Shown here piece after piece: positions 11,011 to 24,070 of a DNA stretch of 64,000 nt (positions are counted from its first letter, which is position 1; every line of letters starts with the position of its first letter). This stretch comes from Nageia nagi (lineage: Eukaryota; Pinophyta). Location of the stretch: assembly GCA_050084985.1 (NCBI GenBank), contig JBITNC010000001.1, forward strand, positions 4,278,001-4,342,000. The letters run 5' to 3'. Below the pieces are notes generated by a model. The model did not search any database. It was given only the letters and a program-made list of their open reading frames with translations, and had not been told where the DNA came from. A program made the translations under genes and the position numbers.

Positions 11011-14000
11011 AAGATATGATGAGAGCAAGGATGGTAGTATGGATGAATACTTCTAATTGCTAGCCTCAAGCAATAACCCTAACTTTAAATAGAAGATATT
11101 AGATTCAAAAGATAGATTTTTAAGGCCTCCTCCCTTGATGTTTCAAATGCCAATGGTTGGGATACAGTAAACACTCCTACCTATAGATTCATTAATATAT
11201 GGTTTCTTAAGATACAAATAACATAAAGCCATGTATTGTTTGTATAGTGTCATCTACTACTTTGGAGATAGATAAGGGAGCAAGGATAATGCCATCGAAA
11301 TGAGCTACTATGCCAAAGTAAGGGGTGACTTGAAGTTCATCTTCAATTGCCTCCATCATAAACTAAACTTGCATGCATAGGATATTAAACTTGTACAAAT
11401 TATCATATTTGACCATGCTCTAAATTTGTAGCCTACAACATCCTTTTGATCCTTATGAGAAGGAAAACACTATCAATCAAATGAAAAAATAAATTTATTT
11501 TTATCCTACAAACATGAAATCTCGATTTAAATTTTATTTCTATTTTGAAGGATAAAATTAAAAACTATCCTTAAAAAAAACATAAATTTTAAATAAAAAT
11601 GAAAATATATATTATGTGTATACTTGTAGTTTGTGTAAGCTTATAGTAAATGCACTATGTTGTGTAATTCATAGCTAGTACCAAAACTTAATTAATGATC
11701 ACCTACTTAGTGAAGCTCCCTCCAAGTCTAGTTCTAATTGATACAATATGCATTAGAAATTTAGCAACATTACCTATGGGAAATAGCCAATTTTAGTTAT
11801 TAATAAATGCATTACATGTGGAGCAATGAAGTTACAAACTTGGAACTTTGGATGAGAATTCAAATTGTTGGAGACTTGCAGAAGTGGAGAAGGATCTGCA
11901 AACATGAATACCATCCTTCTTATAAGTTATTTGAGGTAAATTTGGAGAAATAATTTATTTTTTATATTATATATTAAATTCAAATAGAAATAATGGTATG
12001 GTTGATGTATCAATGCATTATGAAAAAGAAATGGAGAAAGAGCAGCTAGCTACGAATAACATCCTTCCTATAAGTTATTTAAAATAAGTTTGTAGAAATA
12101 ATCTCTTTAATATGTTCACAATCCATAATAGATTTGTGAGTCTATAGTGCCCCTATACCTAGAAGTTAACAATTTTGTTTCAAAGGTTAGCCTAATCTAT
12201 AGATCTTTTTTTATCCCCTTTAACTAAATGGTCCATATAGAACATTTTCACAAAAAGGTTATTATATACCTTCACCCTAAGGGAGGTTTTGTTCCATTAC
12301 AAGGGAATGGGAGGAGATAAAGCTAATGTATAAAACTAAAAGGCCTCACAACATAAGGGCAAGGGAGAACAATAAACTCCATTAAAAGAGGAAGGATAGA
12401 GACACACAATTTCCTCAAGGTGGAAGATTAGGCTTTGAATAAAAATTGGGTTAGTTACAAGCTTGAAACCTTTGAATAAACCCATCCCTAGTAAGTGTGG
12501 CCCTCCCATGTAGAATATTTCTTAGATGAATACTAGGTACAATATAGTTAACTTTTTTTCCAAGTCCATCAAATAGAAATAATGTTTGATAATTAATGAA
12601 ATAGAAATAAATCATCCTAAAAAAGAGTTCATGTCAGATTTGATAAAGAGGAACTATAATTATAGATGATGATAGAATGATCACACATTAATAAATAATG
12701 ATAGAATTGAAATCCCATATAGAATGATGCCCTTTTTAAAAGTACTTTTTGAAGGAATATGAATTACTAAATTGATATTTCATGATTATTAGACATTGTT
12801 TCCTGATTAAGAAGATAATGTGTTAACTAAGATAATGTGTTAACTATACATATTAATTTAGAGGAAAAATTTTCTTACTAAGAAGATGTGTTAAACTATA
12901 CATATTAAAGTTGAAACTATAGGAGATGTGCATTGTGAATATAGAAGAAAATATCCTTGAATTTTTTATTAATGTTGAGAAAATTAAAATAAGTATTGGT
13001 ATATAAAAACCCAACTCCTATAGGGGATTCCAAAAAAAATCATATTAGCTACTGCAATCACCATCTTTGGTGAGCATTTGTGTGTCTTCAATTTAATTAC
13101 TATCTTCAAAGTTGTATTACAAGGAACAAATTTCAAGGTACAAATTTTTAAGTTTCAAAAGAAATATCACCAAAATATTGAATCCCAACACTTACAATGC
13201 ATAATCTCTAGAATCTCAATGCATATAAAAATCAAAGGTTAGAGAACATTCGTATGTTATAAATCCTCTACAACCATCATAAATGCCTCAAACTAAATAT
13301 ATAAAATACAATTATAGTTTAGGTACCTAGTAGAATACAATGTAAAATTTTATCCTTTCATTAGAGGAATTGATTGTTGTTTACAAAAAGATTTATAATA
13401 ATAAGAGCTAAACATAATTTATTCTTTATGTATCTTCTAATTATTACCATTCATATTGTTTATCATTTTTATACATAATGCGAGCAGTTTTCACTATGCT
13501 TTCATTTTAATGAGGTAATTTTTTAGATATTCTATGCAAAATCTATTGCACATTTTGCCTTCCATGAGGTTGTTTCTCTCCATTGTGGTGCCTTCCATGA
13601 GGTTTTTTCTATCCACTATGATTTATCAAATAAATCACAAATAACATATACATTTATTACATTCCATGTAGTTGTATTTTGTGAAGTACATTTTGATAAG
13701 TAGTTTGCTAAATCATTTGTATGTAAAAGGAAAACATTTGAGTTGTACAAAAATCTAATTCAAAGAAATTTTTTATGCATGTATTAACATTGTGCAAGTT
13801 GTCCAATTTAAAGCGGAGGAAGCTTCAATAAGTGAATTATTTTTTAGTTTAAAACTACTATTGTTGTTATATTTGGTAGAACATGTAAATGCCTAAATTC
13901 ATGTCCTTAGTAACCTCAAACCTCTTTCAAAAATACAAATATGATGTGAAATGTATTGAAAATTGTGTTTGGAGGGGTAAGTAATTTGTTTTGATAATAA

Positions 14001-14859
14001 GGGTAAATTATATTATCAAAAGTGGTGAGGGGTTTTGTTTGAACCCCAAAAAAATTGATCACAAAATGGTTTCCAAAATAGGAAACTGCTACCCAACTAT
14101 ACCTGATGGTAGGTAATAAAATTTGTAAAAAAACTATTAACAAAATAAGTTTAGATGCTACCAAGCTATAACCTATTGGTAGCCCTAATGCAACCTACTA
14201 TACAAATTGTATTAATAGAAAATTGTCAAATTATATTCAAAATACATCTAAATCATAGCTAAGATACAGCCCAACTACCTCTTTGTTATTGGAATATTCT
14301 AATTAAGAAATCATTTGTTTAGCACAAAGGTGGGTTCAGAATTTTTGATTTGATGTAGAGTTAATTGCTTTCCATTTGCTTTATCATGTTCAGTAAGTTT
14401 CTCTCTAATCTCTCCTTGGGATGGTCTCCCTACATGTCTTTGTCCAACGTTTGATATTTTTCTAGAGTTTAGTATATTTATTAATGGAATTCCATCTTAG
14501 CCTTATTCTTATTATGTTGTTGTTGCTTGAATATCTACATTCCTCACTTTTTTGTCACCATCCTTATTGTTTATCCATCTTCTTCTTCCACAACTTCCAT
14601 ATTTTTCATCTCATCTTTTGAAAAATATATATTATAATTTATTTTTTCTTTTTCTATTCCCTCTAAAATTAATATCATTACATAAGGATTTATTGTGGTT
14701 GATTTCTTCCATTGGACTTCTTTTGAAGTTGACTACTTTTCTGACATGGTTCATTTTGTCTATGTTTTAGCTGTATTATTATGATTTTTTCCTATTTTTT
14801 TTATTTTTGAACTGATTTCCATTTGTGTTCTTTTTGTTTATCTTTATAATTCTTTTCAT
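11011..14859. other. No gene supported
   Basis: AT-rich sequence without a recognisable protein. Around 12812-12908 the phrase AATGTGTTAACTA recurs in a short local tandem arrangement. Short open frames on either strand (for example 13916-14164 minus and 14552-14770 plus) have low-complexity, hydrophobic compositions and match nothing I know. Confidence 0.4.
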
Positions 14860-15480
14860 TTTTTTCCTTTTTCTCTCTTTTCTTCATCCCTCCTCTTCTT
14901 TTATGGGCAATCCTTTTCATGGTTATCATAACTCTTACAAATTCCACATTGTACTGGAAGATTTTCATATACAATTGGTTCCATCCATTCCCTTCCATCC
15001 TCTATTTTTAATTTTAGCTCCTTCATCATAGGATTGGAAATATCTAAATTAACCATAAATATTACATCTATAAACTTAAATTTTAATCTTGTTAATCACT
15101 CAATTATGATAAGGAATCCAATTATTTTTGCAATTTTGGATATTACACATGGGTGACAACAAGATGGGTGAAGTTTGGGTAGTGAGACCCATGTTGTAAT
15201 GAGGTTAAAATTTTCCCTTTTAGGGGAGAAATTTTTCTTCCATCTCTTATTGACTAATTCTTTCTTCCCAAGAAACCATGGACCCATCTCTATCACTTTT
15301 TGTAGTTTTTCATCAAACTAAAGCTTGAATAGCAAAATTTTTCTTGCAAGAGCAAATAGGGATACCCATCCTTTTTTACTCCATATTTATTTCATCCAAT
15401 TTCAAATCATATCTAGAGGGGTTAATACCCCCATAAAGTGACCAACAAGGGCTGATTTTAGCACATCCTATTCCTTGTTT
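14860..15480 (-). pseudogene. DUF4283 plus zinc-knuckle relic
   Basis: The minus strand reads LVGHFMGVLTPLDM near 15460, WSKKGWVSLFALARKILLFKL near 15370, then KVIEMGPWFLGKKELVNKRW from about 15300 and NLITTWVSLPKLHP near 15200. This covers a whole DUF4283 domain with its GPWF and WVxLPxL blocks. Downstream (near 14940) is VQCGICKSYDNHEKDC, a CCHC_4-type knuckle with the usual overall length but the His displaced by one position. The stops occur at former glutamine codons. The family is found in plant LINE-like ORF1 proteins and related retroelements. No reverse transcriptase follows within this window. Confidence 0.7.
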
Positions 15481-16547
15481 ATTATATTTTTCATAATCAA
15501 AATACTAACCTCATCATTAGAGAATCAACACGCTTTACCATTCCCTAGGGGGATTTGGATTAGATCACAATCTTGATTTATTAATCACATTTTGAATATC
15601 ATTTGACTACATTTTAGTAAGATTATATCTTTTCTAAGCTATAATTTTCTTAATACCAACCTATTGTGCTTCTAAAATAATTTTCCCACACTTCTGCTAC
15701 TCCACACTCACCCTCCTGTTATGCCATGCTCATGCTTTTGTTATATTTCATTTTCAATCCCTAGTGTTTTCTCCATTCTAAATTGTTGTTGTATTTATAT
15801 ATAGATTGGTATTTCTTAGAGGATCAAGAGTAAGTAATTTGTTGGTGACATTACCAATAAGCCTTATTCCTTATAAAATTTAATTTAGTTTTAAATTTTG
15901 TAAGTTTTTTTTCTAAATATTAAAATTTTATTTTTTCAATGTTTGAATTAGAAATTAGAAGTTAAAAATTGAAAAATTTTGATTTAAAATTTTAAATAAT
16001 ATTTTATTGAGTGTTTTTTATAAGAATCTCTTGTCTTTATATGAAGTAATTTGCATCATGGGATTTATTTATTTTCTTTAAACAAAATAATTCTAGAGTT
16101 TGAATTTTATTTATACTAATAGTATATATATGTCTATAACCTCATGGTTATGAAATGCTAGTAGTCTATATATCTCTAAATATCTAAGCTAGTAGTATAT
16201 ATGCAATCAAGTATTCTTGATTGATCAAATAGAAAACTAAGAATCATAAGTCAATACCATTTTTATAACATATAGCAATAAGTCTATTGAATATATTAAA
16301 ATTATTCTAATAAATTGCATACATAAAAGTAATGACAAATTAGACTTGTGGTACTAACTTGAAAATGTTTAAAAAAATGAGACATATTGGAAAGATGATG
16401 TAATATAGCATTGATATCTATTACTATTTAAAAAAATTAACTTATCTATTGTTTTAATAAATTTACTAAAGCATTTTAAAAAATTAATATACAACTTTAT
16501 TTGCATGATATTCTATTCAAATCAATGTTATATATATTGTATAATAT
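15481..16547. other. No gene seen
   Basis: Very AT-rich; no coding similarity and no clear repeat. Confidence 0.4.
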
Positions 16548-18760
16548 ATGATCACATTATATGATGGAATAAAAATTGATTTTAACTATATATTTTCTAA
16601 GAATATATTCAAGTGTAATATCTCAATTAGGTTGACCAAAAAAGATGGAAAACATGTAAATATTACTCAATCATTTAAAGGAAAATTGCATAGTGAGAAG
16701 CCATATTCATTTGAGATTGATGATGAAACATGTATAGAATAAGTGGAACTTGGGGAGGATGATAATAAAACTATTGATGGTGTTTCTTTACCAAATAAAC
16801 CCAAAATATCAACTTACAAGAGAACATGGAAACTTGAATAGAAGATGAGACATAAATGGGGAATATCCTATCACAAATGATGTTGGGGAGTTACAAATCA
16901 AATGTGAATTTTTTTCAAAATTCAATAAGGACACTCCATTTGCAAAAGTTGGAAGTAGTACAATTAAATTAGTAGCATTGTATAGTCATGCTAATTTAGA
17001 GCCTCAAAAAAATTCACAATAGCAATGGGAAGCACATAAAAAACCAAGTACCATACCTATTTCAAAGCATGTGGAAACCATGCTTGACTCTAAAAACATT
17101 AGAATCATATTAGTTATAGAAATTATGTATTTTATGGCTATCAATAATTTATCATTAGAGTGTGATAAGAGTGTGATCTACATAGATATAAATGCACTCC
17201 CAGTATGCCATCAATAAATTAATATTATTCTTACACAAATGTTGCATCTGGAAAAGAGTTTTTAAAAGCTTTAAAAATTATATATTGGTACAAACTTAAA
17301 GAATAAATCCATGATAGTCTATTTTATTTTGTAATGGTTGGAAAGCACTGATATTTGCATTGAGCTAAATCTCCTTATTTATATCATATACATTTTAAAT
17401 AAGGGAAAAGGATTAGCAACAAAAAAGTTTATCCACCTTCTTAAATTAAAGGATCATACATGATAATCTATATATGATGTTATATCAACCTTATTAATTA
17501 GAGATAAATTTGCCAAAGTAAAAAATGGTTGGTTTTGGTTTAGATTGGGCAACATGTATGAGACATGTTTGAGAAGGGTTACCAACTAATCTATCTTGTG
17601 AAATACCATATTTGATAGAAATTCATTATGTAGCACATAGAGAGGCTTTGGTAGCTACAAAAGCTACAAATCATTTTCCAAAATTTATTTTGCTGAAAAA
17701 TTTGCTAGTAAAACTTATTTGTGGGTTGGAAAATCAACAAAAAGGCATACAAAATTGAAAGGATTGATGGAATCATTTACGATAGGTAGATTAGAAGTTA
17801 TCTAAATACATCATATATGTTGGCTATATAGATTTTAAGTAATGGAAAGGATGGTTAAAATTATGCTAGCGTTATTAAAGGAGTGGAAAATTGAAGACCC
17901 AAATTTGTATGGTAATAGAAAGGACAGTTCAATTGTGTGTTCATTTGCTTGCAAATGTATTGGTTGAGTTAAATAAAGTAAATAAAAAAATTAAAGAGGA
18001 TAATATGGATATAACCTCTATTAGAACTCACATATATGTGGTCATTGACATCTTACGAAGATGATTATTAAGGAATCATTTTAGTGTAGGTGCTCAACAC
18101 ATATCTTTTTTCTTAAGCAGGTACTTGAATTTTTAGATGATATAAGTACACATCATGTACACATACTTAGAGTTGAATCATTACCAAAATACATTAGCAT
18201 TTGGAGCTTTAGAGAATTGTATTGCATTGGGGAGGGCATTTTTTGAAGGAATTATAAATAACCTCAATGAAAGATTTATGGATTTGCCTATATTTAATGC
18301 AACAAAACTATTTATCCCTAAAGATTATTATGAAGAAGGATATGATAGGGAAATTCAAATAAATATATGTATGACTTTCTTGTGTGAGAAATTTCATATC
18401 CAAGATCTATCAAATATTGTAAACATTGAAAAATTTGCAACATAAGTGGAAAGGTTCTCACTCACTCTATTTAAGGCTTATCCAAAAAATAGTATGATGC
18501 AGATATTGGAATAATGTGGTCCAAAGATGGAGTGGATTAAAGCATATCCAAACTTAATGCAATTATGGAAAGCCCTCATTATTCTTCTTGCTAGTACTAC
18601 AATTTGTGAAAGTGGATTTTCAAAAATGAATAGGATAATAGATGATGAGAGGTATAGGATTTCCTTAGATACTCTAGATACTTTGACATTTTTAACTTTG
18701 AGTGCACCTCATGCATTAGATAAAATTGAATGGGATGTAATTTATGAAACATAGAAAGAA
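16548..18760 (+). pseudogene. hAT-like (ZNF862/DUF4371-type) transposase relic
   Basis: Fragments follow the order of long hAT-type proteins. A short N-terminal finger-like region lies near 16840-17010 (TPFAKVGSSTIKL, then ALYSHANLEPQK). A DUF4371-like body runs from about 17050 to 17700: SKHVETMLDSKNIRII, YTNVASGKEFLKAL, and IPYLIEIHYVAHREALVATK, where the family has the HCxAHRxxLA signature. The C-terminal dimerisation block at 18527-18754 reads PNLMQLWKALIILLASTTIC, ESGFSKMNRIID and then LDTLDTLTFLTL. Frameshifts and stops occur in every part. I could not identify terminal inverted repeats or an 8-bp duplication, so it may be a domesticated copy or a transposon relic. Confidence 0.7.
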
Positions 18761-21280
18761 ATGAAAATTTGAAGGGATATTCCATTAGAATAAAACTGGA
18801 TTATTTTCATTTTGAGATGGAGCTTCTTTTACCCCTTGTTGAGAACATGTGAGGCTTAGAACTATCAAAAGCTAATCTCAAATCAAGTTTACAGACTTTT
18901 ATCAATCATTTTATTTTATATATTTTGTTCTATACAAGAAAAAAATTTGGTACAATGTAATTATATTTATATCATGTTATGAACATCTCCACAAAGATAG
19001 CAACTCATGTTTTGGGTTCTATTGCAAGTATTTTGATCTTATGATATTCCATATGTTTTGGGTTATGTTGTAGCCCTCTTTCATTGTATTTAATATAATA
19101 TAATTTTATGCTTAAATATTTCTTGGAAAATAATGCATAGTTTTATGAAGTAATTGAATATTTGATGTTGTGTTTCATTCATAACTCAAAAATTTGGTTG
19201 AGGTTTCTATCATATAAGAAACAAATTTTTTGCAACACTTATTATAATAAGTAGTTTTATTTTAATACATATACCTTTTTCTCAAATAAGCCATGGAAAT
19301 TTATAAATCCTATTTTATAAAGAAGAAATTAAATTTATGGTTATTATTTATTATTATTTCTACATTAGAATTTGATAGAAATGTAGAAGAATTGTTATAC
19401 AATAATAATCCCTACCAATCTACTTGGAAATAATTAGAAGATGAATTTTTAGAATTATAATAATAATAATAATTATTTATATTCTAAAACATTTGTATTT
19501 TGTAAACATTTTACTTATTCATGATAGTAATTAGGGGATTGGTCTTTCTCCATCATCTAATTTGAAATAAGTAAAATTTTCTTTAATATGAATTTCAATA
19601 TTAAAATAATAAATACAAATAATTTACCATAAATTTTCTTGCAACTCAAATGTATATACTATGATAGTATATCATAGGCACTTAGATGTTATGTGGTATC
19701 TATGTAATGGTAATACAAAAATTAAACTTTATTAGAACCAATATAATTACAAATACAAAGTGATGTATGCATTTATATATACTATTATCTTTTGGTAATT
19801 CAATTTTCAGTTATTATTTTTCGTGAATTTCACATGTTTCACATTTTGTAGGTTATGAAGTAAAAAATTCTTCCATGAGTAAAATGGTTTGGTTCTTAAA
19901 ACTACATTTATTGCAATACGATTCTTATACTTTATTGAGTTCTTATTTTTTACTTATTGGTCATATATGATTTACAACATGGCTTAGAATTTGTAGTAGA
20001 CTATATGATTACTAATTGGACATTAGTTGATTTGTAACAATTGGCTAAGTATATAATTTTTGTAATAGATATTATTAGGTATTGTTTTCTATATTATGGT
20101 GCCTTTTACATGTAAGAAGTTGTTTACAATCTTACATTTACATAGAGAGCCAATAATATTTAATAATAACATTGGGGTTTTACATAAAAAATGAAAAAGA
20201 AACATGGTGTGACCCTAAATGATTCAAATCCTTGACAATGATTCCTTCAAGACACATTAATTCATGGGATTAAATAACAAGTTCTGCTTCAAATACTAGT
20301 CTAATAAGTGGAGTACAATTAGTTGCATTTGTGAATTCAACATGTACACCTATCAACATGATAATATTGAGGAAACAAATTGGGTAAAAATTTTAAACAC
20401 CTTCTCATTTTAAACACTAATGTTGATTGAGATCTTATTTTTGGTCACCAAAGTACATTTTGTTGGAGTTGTTATAAGCTTCATAGTACTATATTTGCAA
20501 GTTCAATTGTATTGTTAAAATTAATTATATCAAACAAGAAAGTTACTGAATGCTAAAATTTTATGGCTACAATTTGAATAAATGTAATTTTTTTTAGAAT
20601 TTTTATGATATTATCTATCTTTATTATTTATAATTTATAATTTTTCTATCTACCTATTATTTCTACAATTTAAAACTTTGTAGTTACAATCTAAATAAAT
20701 ATAATTGTTAAGTATGATTAATATATATGTAGTTTATTGGACATACATTTAAAAAAATAATAAAATACGAAAGACTAAAATTTTAGAATCCTTTAAAAAT
20801 AAATTTAACCTAGCCCTGCAAATTTGATCCCTACCTCTAACCCATGTTGAATCACAAAGAAGGAATTACTAGTGTCTATTGGTGAGCTTTCCTATAGAGT
20901 ACCCCAAACTGGTATCAATTCAGGCATAATCTAGGTCAACTAAGTAAGCTACCAAACTTGTTGTAGTTAGGAAACTCTTAATGTAAGATGGCCATGAAGC
21001 TTTTGATAATTGCCAACTAAATGAAAATCATAAATACTACCTCTATAGTTTTAAGTGCAAAAATTCTTTATCAAGCATAGATATTATGGATTATGAGCTT
21101 AAACCACCTAAAACAACCAACTAAGGCAATCTCACCATCATAGTTGGGATTTTAATTCTTGTTCTTGAATTTTCTCTATGTTTTAGTTTAGCACACTAGT
21201 TGATCTAGTATAAAAATATTTTATAAATAGGTTTTGGGAGCCTATATAAAAACCCCCTTTTTACCAATTAACTAAAAAAA
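18761..21280. other. No gene seen
   Basis: Strongly AT-rich intergenic sequence with TAATAATAATAAT and similar low-complexity runs (for example 19451-19475). No coding similarity was recognised. Confidence 0.4.
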
Positions 21281-21711
21281 AACTAGGTGGGTACTTGATA
21301 GTTTTTCATTTTGAGTAATAGATATGGATATTTTTATGGTTGCCTCAAATTACCCCTTTAACGAATCAATTTTTTGTAGAGGATATATATTTCACTCTAG
21401 ACCTCCTTTTATTATAATTAATTCTTTGTTGGATATGTGAATTCAATTATTTTTCAACCATATATAATATGCCATACTTTATTTATGGATCACACTCAAA
21501 AACCACAATATCCTAACTTGCACTTTTGTAGTCTTACTTAGTAAGCTTTATGGAGTCTTTTACTTCCAACTTATTTTTTATTTGTAAAATATTCTCTAAA
21601 TATACTCAACCTTTTACAATTGAATATAACATTTTATTATAATTCCAATGGTATATAAAACTCCTATATTTCATTAAGAAATAATCAAGTTATATCCCTT
21701 TGAAGTGGTTT
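21281..21711 (+). repeat. Dispersed repeat, copy A
   Basis: Aligns collinearly and in the same orientation with 60577-61006. Shared blocks include TTTTCATTTTGAGTAATAGA, ATGGATATTTTTATGGTT-like sequence, and a long near-identical stretch from GATCACACTCAAAAACCACA to CTTTTGTAGTCTT. Neither copy encodes a recognisable protein. It may be an LTR or a non-autonomous element. Confidence 0.7.
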
Positions 21712-22111
21712 AAACCCAACCTTTATCTCTATCTCAACCTCAAGATTACATGCTTGATCTCTATCCCATTCTTGAGAACAAAGTTTCTAATGCTAGAAAC
21801 TCAAAAACCATAGGCATTGGATAAATTTTACCTCTCTTAAGCTAGGAAAGGTAGATTTAACCTAGGTGTCTTGTATAAGGCCCAAAATGCTCTATTTATG
21901 ACCCAAAAACTTCAAATTGAGATTATCATAGATTCATAGCTCCATTTGACATGTGTAAATAATCATTGGAAAGGTATTCTTAATCTCTTTCAAAATATAT
22001 TTGAAAATCAATATTCAATATAATATTATTTTATTTTATATCCTCTAAAAGTCTTGGGTATCGTATCATATCTGGATCACTACATTGGGCTTACGCATCT
22101 TAAAATCTTCA
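21712..22111 (+). repeat. Probable 3' part of the Copia-3 5' LTR
   Basis: The sequence ends ATCTTCA at 22111, immediately before an iMet-type primer site, so by position it should be LTR. No second copy was found after 43000 to confirm it, and its left end is not defined. Confidence 0.35.
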
Positions 22112-22113
22112 AT

Positions 22114-22125
22114 TGGTATTAGAAA
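22114..22125 (+). other. Degenerate primer binding site of Copia-3
   Basis: TGGTATTAGAAA corresponds to the iMet site TGGTATCAGAGC with C-to-T and G-to-A changes. It lies two bases after a CA that would end the LTR. Confidence 0.6.
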
Positions 22126-22149
22126 AAGTCTTTCTATTAGGTTTAAATG

Positions 22150-23010
22150 GATCAAAAAAATAAAAACACAACTAATTAAATATTCTTATATTTAATAGTG
22201 AATAATTCAAATATTGGAGTATTCAAATGAGAACATTTCTCATCTCACAAGACTTATGGACTCTTGTTTCATAGGGATACACAAAAGTAGATGCAAAAAA
22301 CTTTGCACTACTATTAGTAGATCAGAAAAAGGATATTTTGAAGATCATTAAAATGATTCCAACTCCCTATTCACCATAAAAAGTTGGATAAATATGTTTA
22401 TCTTCCTTAAGATTATAGAATACAAATTTTGAAGAAAGCATGGGAGAGTCTTGAAACTGCCTACAAGGGATCTTCCAAGGTAAGAGTAGTTAAGATTCAA
22501 CTTTTACATAGGGATTTTGAATCCTTAAAGATGAATGAAGATGATACCATTAAGATCTTCATAACTAGAGTTTAAATTTTAGTAAATGATATTCATTCAC
22601 ATGGTGAGGCACTATATGATATTAAGATCATGGAGAAGGTGTTGAGAAACCTTCTAAGAAAGTTTTATCCTATCATAATTTCCATTGAGGAGTCTAAGGA
22701 ATTATCTCATCTCACTCTAGTTGAGTTTCTTGAAATACTACAAACCTATGAGCATAGAATAAAATACATATATGAAAATATTGATCAAGCATTCCAAGGT
22801 AAACTCAAATTTAGTGACCAACCATCTACATCCTCTAGTTCAAAAGCTAGATCTCTACTAAGTCATGGAAGATCAAGTCATGGTAGAGGCCATGAAATAG
22901 GTAATCTTGGTAGAGAAAGAGGTCAATCAGTTAACAAAAGCTATATCTCTACCAATAAGCATTATGATTTTTATGGAAAATATGGTCACATAAAATAACA
23001 ATGATACATA
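22150..23010 (+). pseudogene. Copia-3 gag remnant
   Basis: The start region reads MDQKN and the middle gives Copia gag blocks, including AWESLETAYKGSSK-like sequence near 22440 and the open stretch 22630-22998 with EFLEILQTYEHRIKYIYE. Ser-rich and Arg/Gly-rich linkers follow. The zinc knuckle position reads YDFYGKYGHIK: the first two Cys of CX2CX4HX4C have become Tyr and the last position is a stop. The His is kept. The loss of all three Cys means nucleic-acid binding would have been lost even if the frame were open. Confidence 0.8.
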
Positions 23011-24070
23011 AAACAAAAATGAAAAGCCAAATATAGTGAAGAGAAAGATATACAAATCTCTTCCTTCAATAAATTTAAAGTTATTAATGATCAAATCTAG
23101 TATCTTGATGGTATATATTCAAATTATATGCCTAGGAACAAGAACTTATTTGTTAAACTTGAATAAAATGTTAGTTGATAAATCAAGTTTGATGACAACA
23201 ATTAGGAAAATATTGCCAAAAATAATTCTATTTCTTTCAAAGAAAAGATTGGTAAGATTATGCATGTGCATGATAATTTATATGTTCCCAAGATGAAGCA
23301 TAATATCTTGATCTTTGGTAAGTTATGGTTAAATAATTACATGGTAGTCTTTAAGAAGAATAATTTCATAATTACAAATGAGATCAATCTCCAAGTACTT
23401 TCCATTATTATCATGTCTAAGAATAGAATGTATAAATTGAAAATGCAACTAGTTGGTGTTATATGCTTAAATATGATAATTGATCTTGCTTGGTTGTAGC
23501 ATAAGATGTTTGGAAACCTCAAATTCAACTCAAGATTGCACAAGCCTTTGACTTTGTGTGAGATTTGTATATTTGGGAAACAACATAAAGAGAAATTCCC
23601 CATCACCAACATAGAGCCTAGAAGCCTTTGAAGTTGGTGCATATTGACTTATGTGAATATATATAAACTCCAAGCATGGACAACTGCAAGTATATGCTTA
23701 TTTTTATTGATGATCATTCCATAATAAGTTAGTTATATTTGTTGTAGGAAAAATCAAATGCTATTGATTATTTTATCAAATTCAAATCATTTGGAGAGAA
23801 GCATCTTGACTACAACATCAATTTTTTTTGGATAAACAATGATGGTGAATTCATTTTGAATGAATTCAAAGACTTTTTCAATAAGCATGGGATTAAGTGA
23901 AAGTACACAATAGCATAAATTCCCTAGAAAAATAGAGTGATAAAGAGGAAGAACTAGACAATTATTAAGATGGCCTAGTGCATGTCTAAAGATGGTCATG
24001 AATAACAAACTATGGCTTGAAGTTGTCCATACAACTATTTATATTTTTAATCTCTTCCCAACAAAAATAA
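23011..24070 (+). pseudogene. Copia-3 protease and integrase remnant, 5' part
   Basis: Near 23260 the protease end block HVHDNLYVPKMKHNILIFGK is readable. GAG-pre and the integrase entry follow at 23460-23640 (LCEICIFGKQHKEKFP, retaining the CxxC). The catalytic core continues in shifted frames near 23700-23960: LIFIDDHSIIS, NNDGEFILNEF and then KRKNTIIKMA-like sequence. The domain stops at 24070 inside the stretch that normally reads FPTKxxxxxTPxEAW, where the nested element begins. Its continuation is at 29450. Confidence 0.8.

Noticed and set aside
14801-15031. Overlapping short frames on both strands in a T-rich stretch
   Set aside because: Low-complexity composition; the meaningful reading here is the DUF4283 zinc-knuckle relic in another minus-strand frame.
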